Source: Nigrospora sphaerica | Lineage: Eukaryota; Ascomycota; Sordariomycetes; Amphisphaeriales; Apiosporaceae | Direction of reading: 5' to 3' | Length of the DNA stretch: 64,000 nt | Assembly: GCA_018287875.1 (NCBI GenBank) | Contig: JAGVVL010000009.1 | Span: 1,054,001 to 1,118,000 of the forward strand | Shown: in pieces, positions 33,872 to 45,129 of the stretch | Layout: each line of letters opens with the position of its first letter | How positions within the stretch are numbered: position 1 is the first letter of the stretch | Notes under the pieces: generated by a model | The model's database searches: none | What the model saw: the letters and a program-made list of their open reading frames with translations, nothing else | Told to the model about the DNA's origin: nothing | Program-made: the position numbers and the translations under genes

Positions 33872-34611
33872 CACACCACGGAAAGCCTCGCCCAAGCAGA
33901 GTTGAGCCTTGCGAACGAGGTACACACATGTACACGGTTTCCCGTCCAGTGGTCTTTATCGTACATTACTTGGGGCGTCGCAATTCCCGCCCATCTCCTC
34001 GACGGGTTTGCCGCACGGCCCGGTGATTTGGGTACCAGCACGTGAACACGAGAACGTGCGGTAAGTTGTGGCGCGATCATGGACCTGCGATTTTGACTAT
34101 CTAATGATTTTGAATTTGCTTGTATCGGCCCGAGGGGCACCGGGCCGCCTGTCTGGCGACCCGTGCCACGGCCATGGCAATGCTGCTAACGCGGCGAAAT
34201 TGCTCGCTATGCTAATGTATGTCCCCCTGCAAGTGACAAGAAAACGATGCCTCGTCGCAACGCCTGAACCCAGCCCTATTCTCCCCGTGGGGGGAACCGT
34301 CCTATTGAATCGAGGGTCCCGTGCTGTTCCTGATGCACGTCCAAAACGAATAACGACTCCCCAAGCTCCCCTTGCCCGTCTCCCAAAATGTAAATGTGCT
34401 TCCAAGTCTGAACTCCGTGTCCCATGTATGCAGCAGGTATGTAAACCGCGAGGAGAGGTGGCCGGGGCTAGAGATCCAACCAGCCCGGTTCTTCCCAGTC
34501 GCTGCCGTTGTCTCGGGACAGACGGGATAGCGTCGCTTGTCCCATGGCCATCACGTCGTTGGCCCATTCCTTGTCGGTCGTCTCGCCCGAACTTCCACCG
34601 CCCTCTACGAG
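33872..34611. other. Intergenic, 3' side of the patatin lipase
   Basis: 740 nt. No gene seen; it should hold the lipase polyadenylation region. Confidence 0.55.
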
Positions 34612-37101
34612 TCAGCTCCAGAGACCCACGCGGGGGTCTTGAAGGTGACCGATGCCCAACCACAACTTCTCTTCGCGGCGTGCTAGCGAGAACATGTCCT
34701 CCTTGGACGGCTGGGACTGCATCTCCATCTTGGGGACCCAGTCCTTGTCCATTTCCTGGTCGGGCACTTCCAGCCCCGACGACGGCGCGGCGCCTTCGGT
34801 GCTGCTCTCGCTTCGGCTGTCGATGTCGGCATCCGACGAGTGCGCTTCGCTGGTCTCGCCCAGGTGACTCGGCCCGTTCACCGGCGACGTCATCGATGCT
34901 GCGTCAACGGCGGCAAGATCGGCGTTCTCAAGATCCGAGGCTCGATACACCGAGAGTTGCACCGTGGGGAGCGTGGACGGATCGATGGTCTGCTCCGGTG
35001 GCTGCGCGAAATCGAAGATATCCGGCTCGTTGGTCGACGATAGGTGAGACGTCGTCACGGCGCCCGTCGGGATGTACCTGAGGTTGCTGCGCTTCAGCTT
35101 GAGCTTCGGCTTGCTGTTCCTCCGCCGCAGCGACATCTCCAGGCGCTCCTCCATATCCGTGTCGTCGTCGGTGATATTGTACGGATCCTCCAGCCGGCGC
35201 TGGAAGATGGTCGGTTGCAGGTTGCTTACGCTCGAGCGTCGGTGGCGGTGACGGAACTTGTCCCGCGCCGCCAAACCGCCCTCGGCGTGAGCCATGACCG
35301 AGCTGGGTGCCGCGATCCCGTCCACGTAGGGGCTGTTGAGCATGTTGCCCGTGGCCATACGGCGCAGGTTGACCTGGCTTCTACTGAAAACCACGCGTGC
35401 TCGGAGAGCGTGGACGGCCCGGTCCAGCGCCAGCTCGATGGCGCAGCGATCCCGAATGCGCGCCAGTTTGGGCCACGTCGCCCGCTCGCCCAGGAGACAG
35501 GACCGATGCATGAAGTCGGTCGTCGGGTTTTGCAGGATCTTGGGCAGATCCAACACGCCAATGGCCGGCAGGATGTTGATATCGCCCGAGTATTTCTGGC
35601 TTAGCACGGAACGGAGCTTGCTGACGAGCGTAGGGAAGATGCCAATCTCGGCCAGCACCTGCATGCGATGCAGCGCTTCGCCCTTGGCCAGCTCCGTAAC
35701 CGTGTTCATCCAGTCGCCCTCGTCCGAAGGTTTCGAATAGCCCTGCGACGCGGCGTAGGGCGCATCGTTCTTGGCCAGGAACGGCACCACGTGAGGGTTA
35801 ACCTGCGACACGATGAAGTGGTTGACGTTGAACATCTCGGCCAGCCGCGTCATGGGCAAATCGTTGTCGACCGAGCCGTCGATCCACATCTGGGGCGTCG
35901 GGTTCCAAGGGCCGTGCTCGCTCGTAATGGGATCTTTCACAAACAGCGGCGCCGCCCGGAATATGAACGGCACCGAGCACGACGCGGCCACGGCCGACCA
36001 GATCATGACGTTGGGCGCCGTCACGTAGTTGAGAAGCCGCGGGAGCTCGTAGATGGAGGCCGACGACACGCAGATGTTGAGGATCCGGCGCGTGCGGTTG
36101 TAGGCTTCCTGGAAGGTGATGTCGCCGAGAAGGCCCCGCATCACGCGCGTGAGGTGCTTGATGTCGGACCAGCTACCCTGGGTGAGCAGGCGGCGCAGAT
36201 GGTCGAGCACGTTGTCCTCGTTCCCGGCCTCCTCGAAGACGGACAGGTCGCCGTGCGGGAACTCTTGCAGCAGTTGCGGGATTTCGTCGTCGGTTCGAGC
36301 GCAACATACGGCCGCCACAATGGAGCCCGCCGATGCGCCCGATATGATGCGCGGCAGCAGCTTCACCTCGTACAGCGACTTCAAGACACCTATGTGCGTC
36401 ATGCCGAAGGTGCCGCCGCCGCTCAGTAAAAGGGCGCTCCGGCCGAAGCTTTGGCGAGCCGAGAGTACGGCGTCCAAGATGTCCTTCGTCTCGAGGCCAC
36501 TGGGGAGGCCGTGAGCGCTGCGGTCGACCAGGCTCGTAATCGTCTGCAGCGCCGACTCGACGTAGCGCTCGATCAGCTTCTTGGTGCCCGTGTAGGAGTG
36601 GCGGTAGAGGTCAATGTTGCCCATGCCGCCGAGGTCGCGCGAAAGAGTCGTGCGGACGAGGTGCAACATGGAGCGAAGGTCACCGTTTATGCGGGCCTCG
36701 TCGAGCTCCCGGAGACACTTTTGCACGAGTTCGGGATTGTAGTCGCCCGTCGAAGTCTCGGCCTTCCAGGCCTCGTTGCCCTCGAGGATGTCGAGCTCCT
36801 GCGCCGCCTCGTGCCACTGCAGGTAATCCACGGCATTCTGCAGCTGGGCCATGTATATCTGTTTCCGCTCTTCCAGTTGCCGTTTCTGTTCCCGCTCCGA
36901 CCCGCTGAGGCCGTCTTTCCAGGACAGGACGAGGTCGCCCACCCCCTTGATGGCGCGGGCCACCGAATCGGCGGGGATAATCTTGGTACTCGGCGACGGC
37001 ACATTGCCATTCTGGGATGCAAAGCCGCAGGTGGAGGGGTAACCGCTGCTGCCGGCCGACGCCGGGCTCACGTGCAGGTTAGGGAGAACGAGCTGGGTCA
37101 T
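34612..37101 (-). CDS. Patatin-like triacylglycerol lipase (Tgl4/Tgl5, AN0408 type)
   Basis: Single exon, 829 aa. The N-terminal region (about 50-190) is the DUF3336 module seen in fungal Tgl3/4/5 lipases (WKDGLSGSEREQKRQLEERK, then WHEAAQELDILEGNEAW). The patatin domain follows: oxyanion loop LLSGGGTFGMTHIGV, nucleophile elbow GASAGS with Ser257, and the catalytic-dyad aspartate Asp408 in WIDGSVDNDLP. Further conserved stretches are DITFQEAYNRTRRILNI and NVNHFIVSQVNPHVVPFL. The C-terminal 250 residues are Ser/Arg-rich with acidic patches and may be a site of phosphorylation. Yeast homologues act on lipid droplets, releasing fatty acids from stored triacylglycerol; some also have acyltransferase or phospholipase activity. 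A long region upstream with TATATA at 37799-37804 may mean a long leader. Confidence 0.93.
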   Translation of the reverse strand: MTQLVLPNLHVSPASAGSSGYPSTCGFASQNGNVPSPSTKIIPADSVARAIKGVGDLVLSWKDGLSGSEREQKRQLEERKQIYMAQLQNAVDYLQWHEAAQELDILEGNEAWKAETSTGDYNPELVQKCLRELDEARINGDLRSMLHLVRTTLSRDLGGMGNIDLYRHSYTGTKKLIERYVESALQTITSLVDRSAHGLPSGLETKDILDAVLSARQSFGRSALLLSGGGTFGMTHIGVLKSLYEVKLLPRIISGASAGSIVAAVCCARTDDEIPQLLQEFPHGDLSVFEEAGNEDNVLDHLRRLLTQGSWSDIKHLTRVMRGLLGDITFQEAYNRTRRILNICVSSASIYELPRLLNYVTAPNVMIWSAVAASCSVPFIFRAAPLFVKDPITSEHGPWNPTPQMWIDGSVDNDLPMTRLAEMFNVNHFIVSQVNPHVVPFLAKNDAPYAASQGYSKPSDEGDWMNTVTELAKGEALHRMQVLAEIGIFPTLVSKLRSVLSQKYSGDINILPAIGVLDLPKILQNPTTDFMHRSCLLGERATWPKLARIRDRCAIELALDRAVHALRARVVFSRSQVNLRRMATGNMLNSPYVDGIAAPSSVMAHAEGGLAARDKFRHRHRRSSVSNLQPTIFQRRLEDPYNITDDDTDMEERLEMSLRRRNSKPKLKLKRSNLRYIPTGAVTTSHLSSTNEPDIFDFAQPPEQTIDPSTLPTVQLSVYRASDLENADLAAVDAASMTSPVNGPSHLGETSEAHSSDADIDSRSESSTEGAAPSSGLEVPDQEMDKDWVPKMEMQSQPSKEDMFSLARREEKLWLGIGHLQDPRVGLWS

Positions 37102-40100
37102 AATGTCGGCGGCGATCGACTGATGTGAAAAGGGCGAGGGTTGCGGTCGAGGTGTCGGAAGAACAACCGCCTTAGCACCCGGGAAGGCAAACTGGCATCA
37201 GACGTGGTTTCGCTCCGGCGGACGGCTTTCCTGGTACTGGGCGGAGGGGGAGGCAAGTCGTTTCGAGAGTTGCCTCCGGGCGACGACTTATACGCAGCGA
37301 GGGGGAATGCGACTCGGCCCCCAAACTCGGCTCTTCGTGCGAGAGGAGGGTTGACTTAAAGGAAGGGCGTGCTGGTCCGAAACACGGCCATGCGGGAAAA
37401 AGAAGGGAAGGAAGGGAACAGGCGGCAAGAGGGCACAAGGTCACGAGGGTATCCGGGAAACGGGTAAAGGTATACAAGACGTGGGTAGGGGATGGGGTAG
37501 GGGGGTACATGAACGGGGTAGCGGGTGCCCGGCAGTCAGTAATATGTAGTAGTAATAGTAATAACGACAGAGTAGTAGCGGTATTCGTAGCAGCCGCAGG
37601 TACGTAAGTAGGTACAAGTAGCAAGACGGAGCACCGGGTCACGCAGACGCGCATCCACACACACAGGAGTGAGGGACTGACAGCGATCGACTGTGGAGGA
37701 GGGCGGGGAGTCGAGACAGGGCTAGAGGACAGCACAGGGATGAGCAGGACAAGCAGATCATCTGGTCAGCCGGGGCGAAGCAAAGACAAAAGCTAGGATA
37801 TATAGATTCCCTCCCCTCTGACAAGGAAGCTGGGACGAGGAATGGGTGGCTTTTCTCACACCCTCACGGCACATACGCACACCCTTCCTCTCTTCCTCTG
37901 GTTCCCTCTGGCCATCGCTAAGAATAACGGCACCGTTGGGCGGGATGCAGGCGCAACGACGACGTAGTGGTGTCCTATTTCCGCGCTATGCTGTTTTGGG
38001 TGACGTGGGTCGTCCGTGCTGTGGATTAACGCCGGCAGCAGCAGGCAGGCGCATTAGCAATAGCAGCAGGTGGCTTAGGGGCTGGGGGACTTGTTCTTTT
38101 TTGCTCCATCGATGGGCTCCAGCTCCCGGGACCTGAACAGGTTCCAGCGGTTTAAGCCCGACCAGGCCTGCGGAATGCGCCCCCCCAACCCCCAGCCTTG
38201 CCTTCCCAGTTCATACGCCAACAGACAGGCGGCTCCAAGGCCGAGCTCGCTGCCAAAAAGCTGGCTGGCCGCCCTCGACTACGTCAGGGAAGCGGCTACA
38301 TACTTGCGTACCAGGTAGGGTAGGTACTACGTGCTGCTATGGGATGGGACCTCTCACAGTTTAGGTAACTCGCCTGCCGGTCTGTTTGGCCAGCACGAAT
38401 CTTGCCGCGGCCGGGGCTCGCACGACCTGCTTCTGCCAGGGAAGAAGGCCGTACTACCGACTCGCTGCCGGCAGAGAGCAAGCACCCGCGTGCGTGCGTG
38501 CGCCCATGGCTCCCGTTCTGGGAGGGAGGAGGGGGGGGGGGAGGAGGTAGCATCCATAGATGGTAATCGAGATCCGGCGACCGGCTGGATACCATATTTC
38601 CCAAGCGGGCGCCCCGTTTTCCAGGCCGTTCCTAGCCCCGCCGCGGGCTGTCGGCCATCTCGCCAGGCCCGCCCGCTAGTGGGTAAAAAACCCTCGCCCA
38701 TCCTGGACGGCTTGATCTCCGGCACCTGATGACCCTTTCCCCCTCTAAAAGTCGACGACGACGCCTGAGCAGCACAGTGGTCGCTCGGCCACAAGCGACG
38801 CCTATCATGAACCATGGCCGCCCTCCATCCTCTTCCGCCCCCTCCTCCCTTCTCCGTACGCCAACAACCTTTTCCCTCTTTACCCGACACTTGATCGACC
38901 TTACGTCGCGCGGCAGATGCACAGCAGGCGTACAAACGTCCCCTTGCAGCCATCTTCTCATGCTGCTTTGCAGGTAACCACACCACTGCCCGCAAGGTAC
39001 ACTACGCCTTTTCGCTTTCCATCCTTCGGCTGGCTCGGGCTTAGCCTTCCATGTGCAGACCAGGCAGGGCCATGGGCTGCACCGGTCTCCTTGTTTCTTG
39101 GGTAAATGGGATGAGAGGTCGCTACCAACAGACCATCGCGCTCCCCCCTACGGGTTCGTAGAGTCATTAAATGGCGACGGGGGGTTAATTGGGGGGGAGG
39201 GTCTCGACCGACCAGGGCCCATCTGCAGGACCGTCCGTCATGCACCCGCTCCCACGCAAGCCCGTGCCCTCCCACTTTCAGGCCTGCCTGCATGGAAATG
39301 ATGGCGGGGTGCTGGGAGCCTCTCGGTGGGGTCGCACCTCCCCCAATAGCGAGCGCAACGACTCGTGACCGCCTCTTTCCGACGCGTGCGGCGGGTTGCT
39401 GACGGGTCAATCCTCCCTCCATACCGCCCCCATTTTTGCCTATTTCCTGGGGTAGCCCGAAAAGAAAGAATAAACCTCAGTTCGTGCCTGAGAGCAGTCA
39501 ACCGGTTCTCGCAGGGTCTGGAACAAATTCAATACGAAGTGCACACCGGCCTTGCCGCGATCCACCCGTGCGTCCGCGGGCGGGGAAGAGAAAACAAGCA
39601 TCAATAGCCTTCGAGGCCGCCAGCAAACTGAGCTGATGACGACGGAGAGTCGCCGGAAGTATCTGTGGCAGACTTAGGAGGGAAGGCTTCACCCAGCCCG
39701 GCCAGGGTCCTGGCCGACGTGTACTGGAATCCGCACTAACCCAACCTGCTACCGCTACTAAGAGCTTGCGTGCCGGTCTCTTCCCAAGTGCAAGGTAGCA
39801 CAGCCTAAACGAGTCCTGTGGGCGTGACCCGTGATCCGATGCGGTGCTGCAGTCTCTGGGGGGGTAGACATGCTGCAGAGCACCCCGCATCCCTGTCCTA
39901 CGGCACTGCGGCCCTGCTGGCTGGATCTTCGCCAGCCTGTCGCGACAGTTCGGGTCTCGCAACCATCGCGGGCGCCTCCTAGTCGCGCACCGCCTTCCGG
40001 ACAACCGAAGATCAAGCAAGTCAAGGGGCGAGGAGGGTGATGACATAAGGTCAGCCCTCCCCGTTGAGCAACTTCCAAGTACAGCACCGATCAACCCGCC

Positions 40101-41283
40101 CGCCTGTGCCCCGTCAGCTCACGGGACCCGGCGGGAAAAGTGATGCTACTCACAAGCCGCCTCTCCACGGGGTGCATCCTGTCTCCCCCGGACTGATCGC
40201 ATGGGGCGTTTCGTGGGGGGGGTAACCGGAGCCGGTGGCCGGCTATCCCGACCACCTGCCCATTTCGCCATCACATCACCTGCTGGTCTGCCACGCTGGC
40301 GTGAGAGAAAAAAAAACTGCATTCCAAGGCCGTGGGAAAAACCTGAGTCGCGTGGACCCCGCACTCGAAACGACGACAGGAGGACGATCAAGACGGTACA
40401 CAAGACACAAAACGCACGTCCAGGGCAACTCGTGGCCCCTCGGGGCACCTCATTCTTCGATGGCCTCCGCCCTTCCCGCCCTCCGAGTCAGAATGCGCTT
40501 GAACTGGGATCATCCTCTGTCGTGCCGGACCTTCAACTCCTTTCATGTTTGGCTCCTGTGCATTCGGCGCGCGATGACGCAATGTGCAAAATGCAAAATG
40601 CAAAGGAAAAACACCGAATAGCTACCGTGGCCATGGGCCAGTTTCTGCCGTCTTTGCGTCGGTGGCGGGAGAGAGGGCCACACTCACACTGGGCGCGCAG
40701 ACCGCTCGTCCCTTGCCTTGATGCTATCGTGGCCGAGGGACGCTGGCCGCATTGATTGGGTGCGCCCACACGGCGTGGGCTTCCAAGGCTTGTGGATGTA
40801 ACCGTCACGCCACGCGACGCCGTCGAGCGCCTAAAGGGCTTTCACATGCTCGCGCGTCGCCCTGGAACGGAGTCGGGAAATGGGTGACAGCTCGTCAGGG
40901 CCAATGAGGGTCTACCACCGCCTCTGACGGAACCAAGGGTGCATAAGGATGGGCGAGCAAGGGCTCCTTCGCGATTCGGGACACCCTCTTGCTCTTACGA
41001 TATCCGCTCCTCTTTTGTGAAAACCATCCGAGGGCCACCCCCAGGCTTAGTGCCCGGTCGAGACCGATCCCGTGAGCGTCGTGAGAGCGTCATTATCGAC
41101 GAGCTGTCCCTAAAATCATAAACGGTAGGAAACATGGCGCCTGACGGCTCATCGCATACCGCCATGTCATCTGCCGCCTGATCCCGACGGGACGGGCCTC
41201 TGGTCTGGGGTCCAGTCGAGCGAAGCGCCGAGCCTCCCTTCACCCGCTGGCGCCAGTGTACTCCCATCGAAGCCCCGCGCCGC
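37102..41283. other. Large intergenic region, lipase to alpha/beta hydrolase
   Basis: 4.2 kb between the 5' end of the lipase and the 3' end of the hydrolase. Seen: a TAG/TAA-rich triplet stretch near 37540-37585, minus-strand TATATA at 37799-37804, a GGTAGGGTAGGTA motif near 38315, a G-run near 38530, and a short AAAATGC duplication near 40590. No gene recognised. Confidence 0.5.
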
Positions 41284-42742
41284 CTAACGTTGAAGCAAAC
41301 CGATTCCGAAATTACCAACCGCGTCCCGGAGCTCACGGAAAACGCCTTCTTCCACCCAGAAATGGCCGGCTCCTGCAACCTCAAAGTCCCGGAACTGGGA
41401 CCCCTTCTGCTCCTTCAGCTTTACAGCCCAGTCCCTGTACTTTTTGAGTTGCACAAAGTGGTCCTGGTCGCCGCAGATGGCCAGTGACGGATTTTGCACC
41501 AGCTTCTTCTCGGCTTGGTCCTCCTCGCCGTGGTGTGTTACAGTCGCATCTGTTTGGCCGCCCGCCTTGCCGGGTTTCTGAGACCAGCTGCCAAAGGGGT
41601 TCGTGAAAGACATTGTCGCCAAGGTCGTGACGAAGCCGATTGGTGGGGAGACAATGAGGTAAGCGCTGCGGAAGGGCTTCAGGTGGTCGGGCCCGTCTAT
41701 ACAGTCCGAGACTTCGTCTGCCTGTTTGTGTATCATGTGAGACGACTTTTGTCGTACGAGCCGGGTGCGGCTGAGGATGTCCTTCACACCCTTTCGGATC
41801 CTGTCCTCGCGTTCTTGCGAGTTGGGCCGCTTGGCCTCGCGGCCTTTGCCTCGCGGGCTGCCGCCGTCGCCGCCCACGCGCATGCCCAAGGACCGCTTCG
41901 GCGACAAGGGCGTGTCCCACAGGCGGTTCTGCTGCTCGGCGAGATGCTGCGCCCGCAGGCGGATGTCGGCAGCGGCCGTGTGCACGGCGGGGCTGCGGAA
42001 CATGGACAGGATGGTGCCGAGCGGCGGGAGCTTCGTCGTCACCATGGCGCCGTACGAGTAACCGCACTGGAGACAGACGGGCGCGGCGGCGCCGTCCTCG
42101 TCCACGACGTGCGGCGGCAGGTCGAGATACGAGGCGTAGTAAGCCATGAAGCCCACCACGGACATGTAGTCGGCGCGTTCTGGCCGCGCCGTCCACGAGG
42201 TGCGGCCGCCCGACGATGTGCCCCTGCGCGCACACGCGCGGTCAGCACATTTTCGCTTTCTCGTCCTTTTTTTTCATCCAGCTGCGAGCGGCCGATTTCC
42301 CCCGACGGCCGCCCAACCACAAAGCAAGGCAATGGCGGCCCGTACGCACCGGAAGTTGAAGGTGGCGACCATAAAGCCGGCCTGCAGCAGCGTGCCGGCG
42401 ACCACGTCGACTACGGGGTCATCGTAGCTACCACCAAGAGGCGCGTAGGGATGGGCGACTGATGGTGGTGGGGGCGGTGGGCGATGACGAGCAGGTCAGC
42501 CACGGAAGCACGTGCAAACCCGATGATAATATGCTTGCGGGCGTTGGAGGGATGGGAAAACGGGAGGGGTGGGTGGTGTGCTAGTGCTGCTCTTTCTGCT
42601 CACCGATGGCAACGTGCCGGCCCCAGCGCGGGGCGTCAGGCAATCGTGAGGTCAAGCCGGCCGGGTGGTAGACTCGACAGTCGAGCTTGAGGTCGTCATG
42701 TACGGACGGGAGCGTAAAGGACAGCGAGGGCGTGGGAAGCAT
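41284..42742 (-). CDS. Alpha/beta hydrolase
   Basis: Exons 42742-42604, 42458-42350 and 42223-41284, 395 aa, phases consistent; introns run GTGAGC to CAG and GTGCGT to CAG. The fold is clear: an N-terminal strand region (LSFTLPSVHDDLKLDCRVY), then HPYAPLGGSYDDPVV, GFMVATFNFRGTSSGG, and the nucleophile elbow GYSYG with Ser139. The acid is probably Asp335 or Asp337 (ICGDQDHF) and the base His370 (GAGHFW). Between the elbow and the C-terminal half sits a basic Ser/Arg/Lys-rich insert of about 80 residues, which most relatives lack or have shorter. Cytosolic, as no signal peptide is seen. Substrate unknown: esterase, lipase-like or peptidase-like. It lies 2.4 kb from the NRPS-like gene on the same strand, so a shared pathway is possible but unproven. 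Confidence 0.85.
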
Positions 42743-45129
42743 CTTGGCGATGCGGGCAACATGATGGGGGAAAGAGGCCCCGAGAGATAAGGCGCCCAGA
42801 GTCGGCACAGGTCAGGAATGCGGGCTGTTGATGAATGGGCGGATGGGGCGCGGGGGTGGTGTGTTTGGTTAGGTCCTTCTGTATGTTCCCGATCCCATGC
42901 GTGCCCAAAAGTCCGCCGGCTTTGCTTCTTCTGTCCGTCTCTCCCTCTCCGCGTCTCTTTCTCTTAGTGTCCTGCGGACAACTAAACAAAGACACGCAGG
43001 TTTGTGGTGTAGGCCCGATAACGATGGACTCCCAACTGAGGGATCGATGGTTATCCCATCCTACGGTATGGACTCCACTGCGAGACATCCCGCCTGGCAA
43101 TGACATAAGCGATCTTTCTTACGCCCCGCCCCGGCCGTTTCGCCTCGTCTGCCCGTTTTCCCACTCTTCGACGGATTCGCGCCCACGTTTGGGCCTTCAC
43201 TGCCCGACGTTCATGGCCTTTTCACGCGCCAATCGGCGGGGAGGCCGACGGAACGTCCTTCCGGCGCGGGGAGGGGGGTGCGTAGAACACTCTCAAACGC
43301 CGTCCCCGACGCACCTCACGCGGTCTGCAGCCTGCGGCCCCGAAAATGGATGCCTAACCGCATTTGCCGCGTGGCCTCCCCCGCGGCCGTCCCGTTCGGC
43401 CCTCGCCAGCCCGCGCCGCGTGGTTGCGACCCAAAGACGCTGATTTGACGGCCGTCGTTGGGCGCGCCCCCATCCCCCCAACGGGCCAGTGCCCGCCCCC
43501 TCCGCCGTCGAGTCGGCGGGGAGAAACCGGTGGTTCCTCGATGCGCGCCCGGCCGTTTCCCCCTCGCCTCCGGCGCCGAGCTCGCCATCTCGCTTCGTCG
43601 GGCAGGCGTAAGAGGCGCCACGGCAACCGAAGGGACGGCCTCCATCCAATCCCTCGTAAACACGCCCCGTTCCGTCAGCGAATCGCAAGCACCCGCGTGT
43701 CCGACGCGGGCCGAAGTCGGCGAAGACGCCCCCCGAATACCGGTCATTGCAGTACCCAGGGCCGCAGGAACAGGCCGGCCGTGCGAGGGCCGTTCTCGGC
43801 GGACAATAAAGTCGTTCTGAGCCTCGCGTTGGTGGTTCTCACCCCCCCTTGGGCCTACCCTACACCTCCTGGTTTCGCGATGGACCGTCCAGTTCGATTT
43901 GTAACTCGTCTTAAAGGGCCGTCCCCCAGTGATCATGACAACTTCCTGCTGCGCTGCCGATATTGGCCCCTGTGCACATGCTGGTGCTCTTTAGACGTGC
44001 GGCGTATGGCTTGACAGCAAGTAGGCCCTTCCGAAAGAGGAAGAGACTGTTCTATTCGTTATTGTAAGACTACAGAACATGAGTGTCTCGACTTCTAACT
44101 GCTTCTCTGACAAATTGTTCGTCTCGCAATGGCAAAGACGCGAAGGCTCTAGTTCGACTTGCCCGGTCCGTCGACTCATGCATGGGGGAAGGGGTCCTGG
44201 TACCCGTGCCTGTCTCACTGTGTGGCCCGCCGGAGGAAGGTCGTTGTTAGACGACTGGGCCACGTAGACGAGCCGTTGCAACAAATCTTTGAAATAGGAG
44301 CCCTCCCACTCCTGGGTACTTCTCCGTATATTCCAGGCGATGCTGCATCGAACAGCCTCTGGTGCTTGCTACGCACGTGTATGTAACCGGGAGGACAAGT
44401 TGGGTGCAACATAGGAGGGACTGCACACGTGCCGGTCTCGACCCAGGAAAGAAGAAGTCATCGATGCGATTCTACTGCAGAAACCGGGTTCGGCAATGGA
44501 TTTCTTCCTCGCCTTTGTACGAAACCCACAGCGTCTTCGACCTCCCACGGGAAAGCATCCACGACGTCCACAATGCCTCCCCGGTGACCAAGCAGCCCTT
44601 CCTTTCCGGCTACGCCCGGCAAAAGCTCAAAGCGAGTGGGGACAATCATCCCGTCTTTGCGATGGCGATGTGGAAGTCAAGCAGGGGCCGCCGGCTCCCA
44701 TTGGGGTCGATAGGAAGCTGATTTGCACATGCCGTTGTGCCCAGGATCTCTTGTCCTGCGGTCTGTACTCCTGCAAGCAAAATGTCGCGTTGGGCGTGTT
44801 GAACATCGAGGATATAAGTGGTGAAGAGGGTGTCGCCGCCACATTAGTATAGGCGGTGAGAGCGGACATGACGTCCAGGAGGATCTGGAGAAATGAGACA
44901 GTGACCCCTGTGGACCACCATTTACGGCAGTCCACAGGGGTCACTGCCTCACATCCCCAGAATGGGCACATCGGCACTCAGCAAACTCGCACTCGCTCGG
45001 CACCATGAAGCCAAATATTCACCAGTCGACGAGAGCCCGTTTGGTATCTGTCTACATTTAGCCAACGCCAACGCCCGACCGAAGCTTTCCGCTCCTCCCA
45101 GACCAACGCCGAGCCCCTCCTCCCTCTTT
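42743..45129. other. Intergenic, hydrolase promoter to NRPS-like 3' end
   Basis: 2.4 kb. The only strong structure is the perfect inverted repeat at 44899-44946. Frames at 43300-44000 and 44360-44980 are open on both strands but show no domain or codon-bias support. Confidence 0.5.
44899..44946. repeat. Perfect 17-bp inverted repeat (hairpin)
   Basis: Arms 44899-44915 (CAGTGACCCCTGTGGAC) and 44930-44946 match perfectly as reverse complements around a 14-nt loop. It lies about 185 nt past the NRPS-like stop codon (45130). No target-site duplication flanks it, so a small transposon is unlikely. It could be an RNA hairpin in the 3' region or a palindromic protein-binding site. Confidence 0.85.

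Noticed and set aside
44891..44954. Hairpin as a hAT-type miniature transposon (arms begin CAGTG)
   Set aside because: No 8-bp target-site duplication flanks the arms and the unit is only 48 bp.
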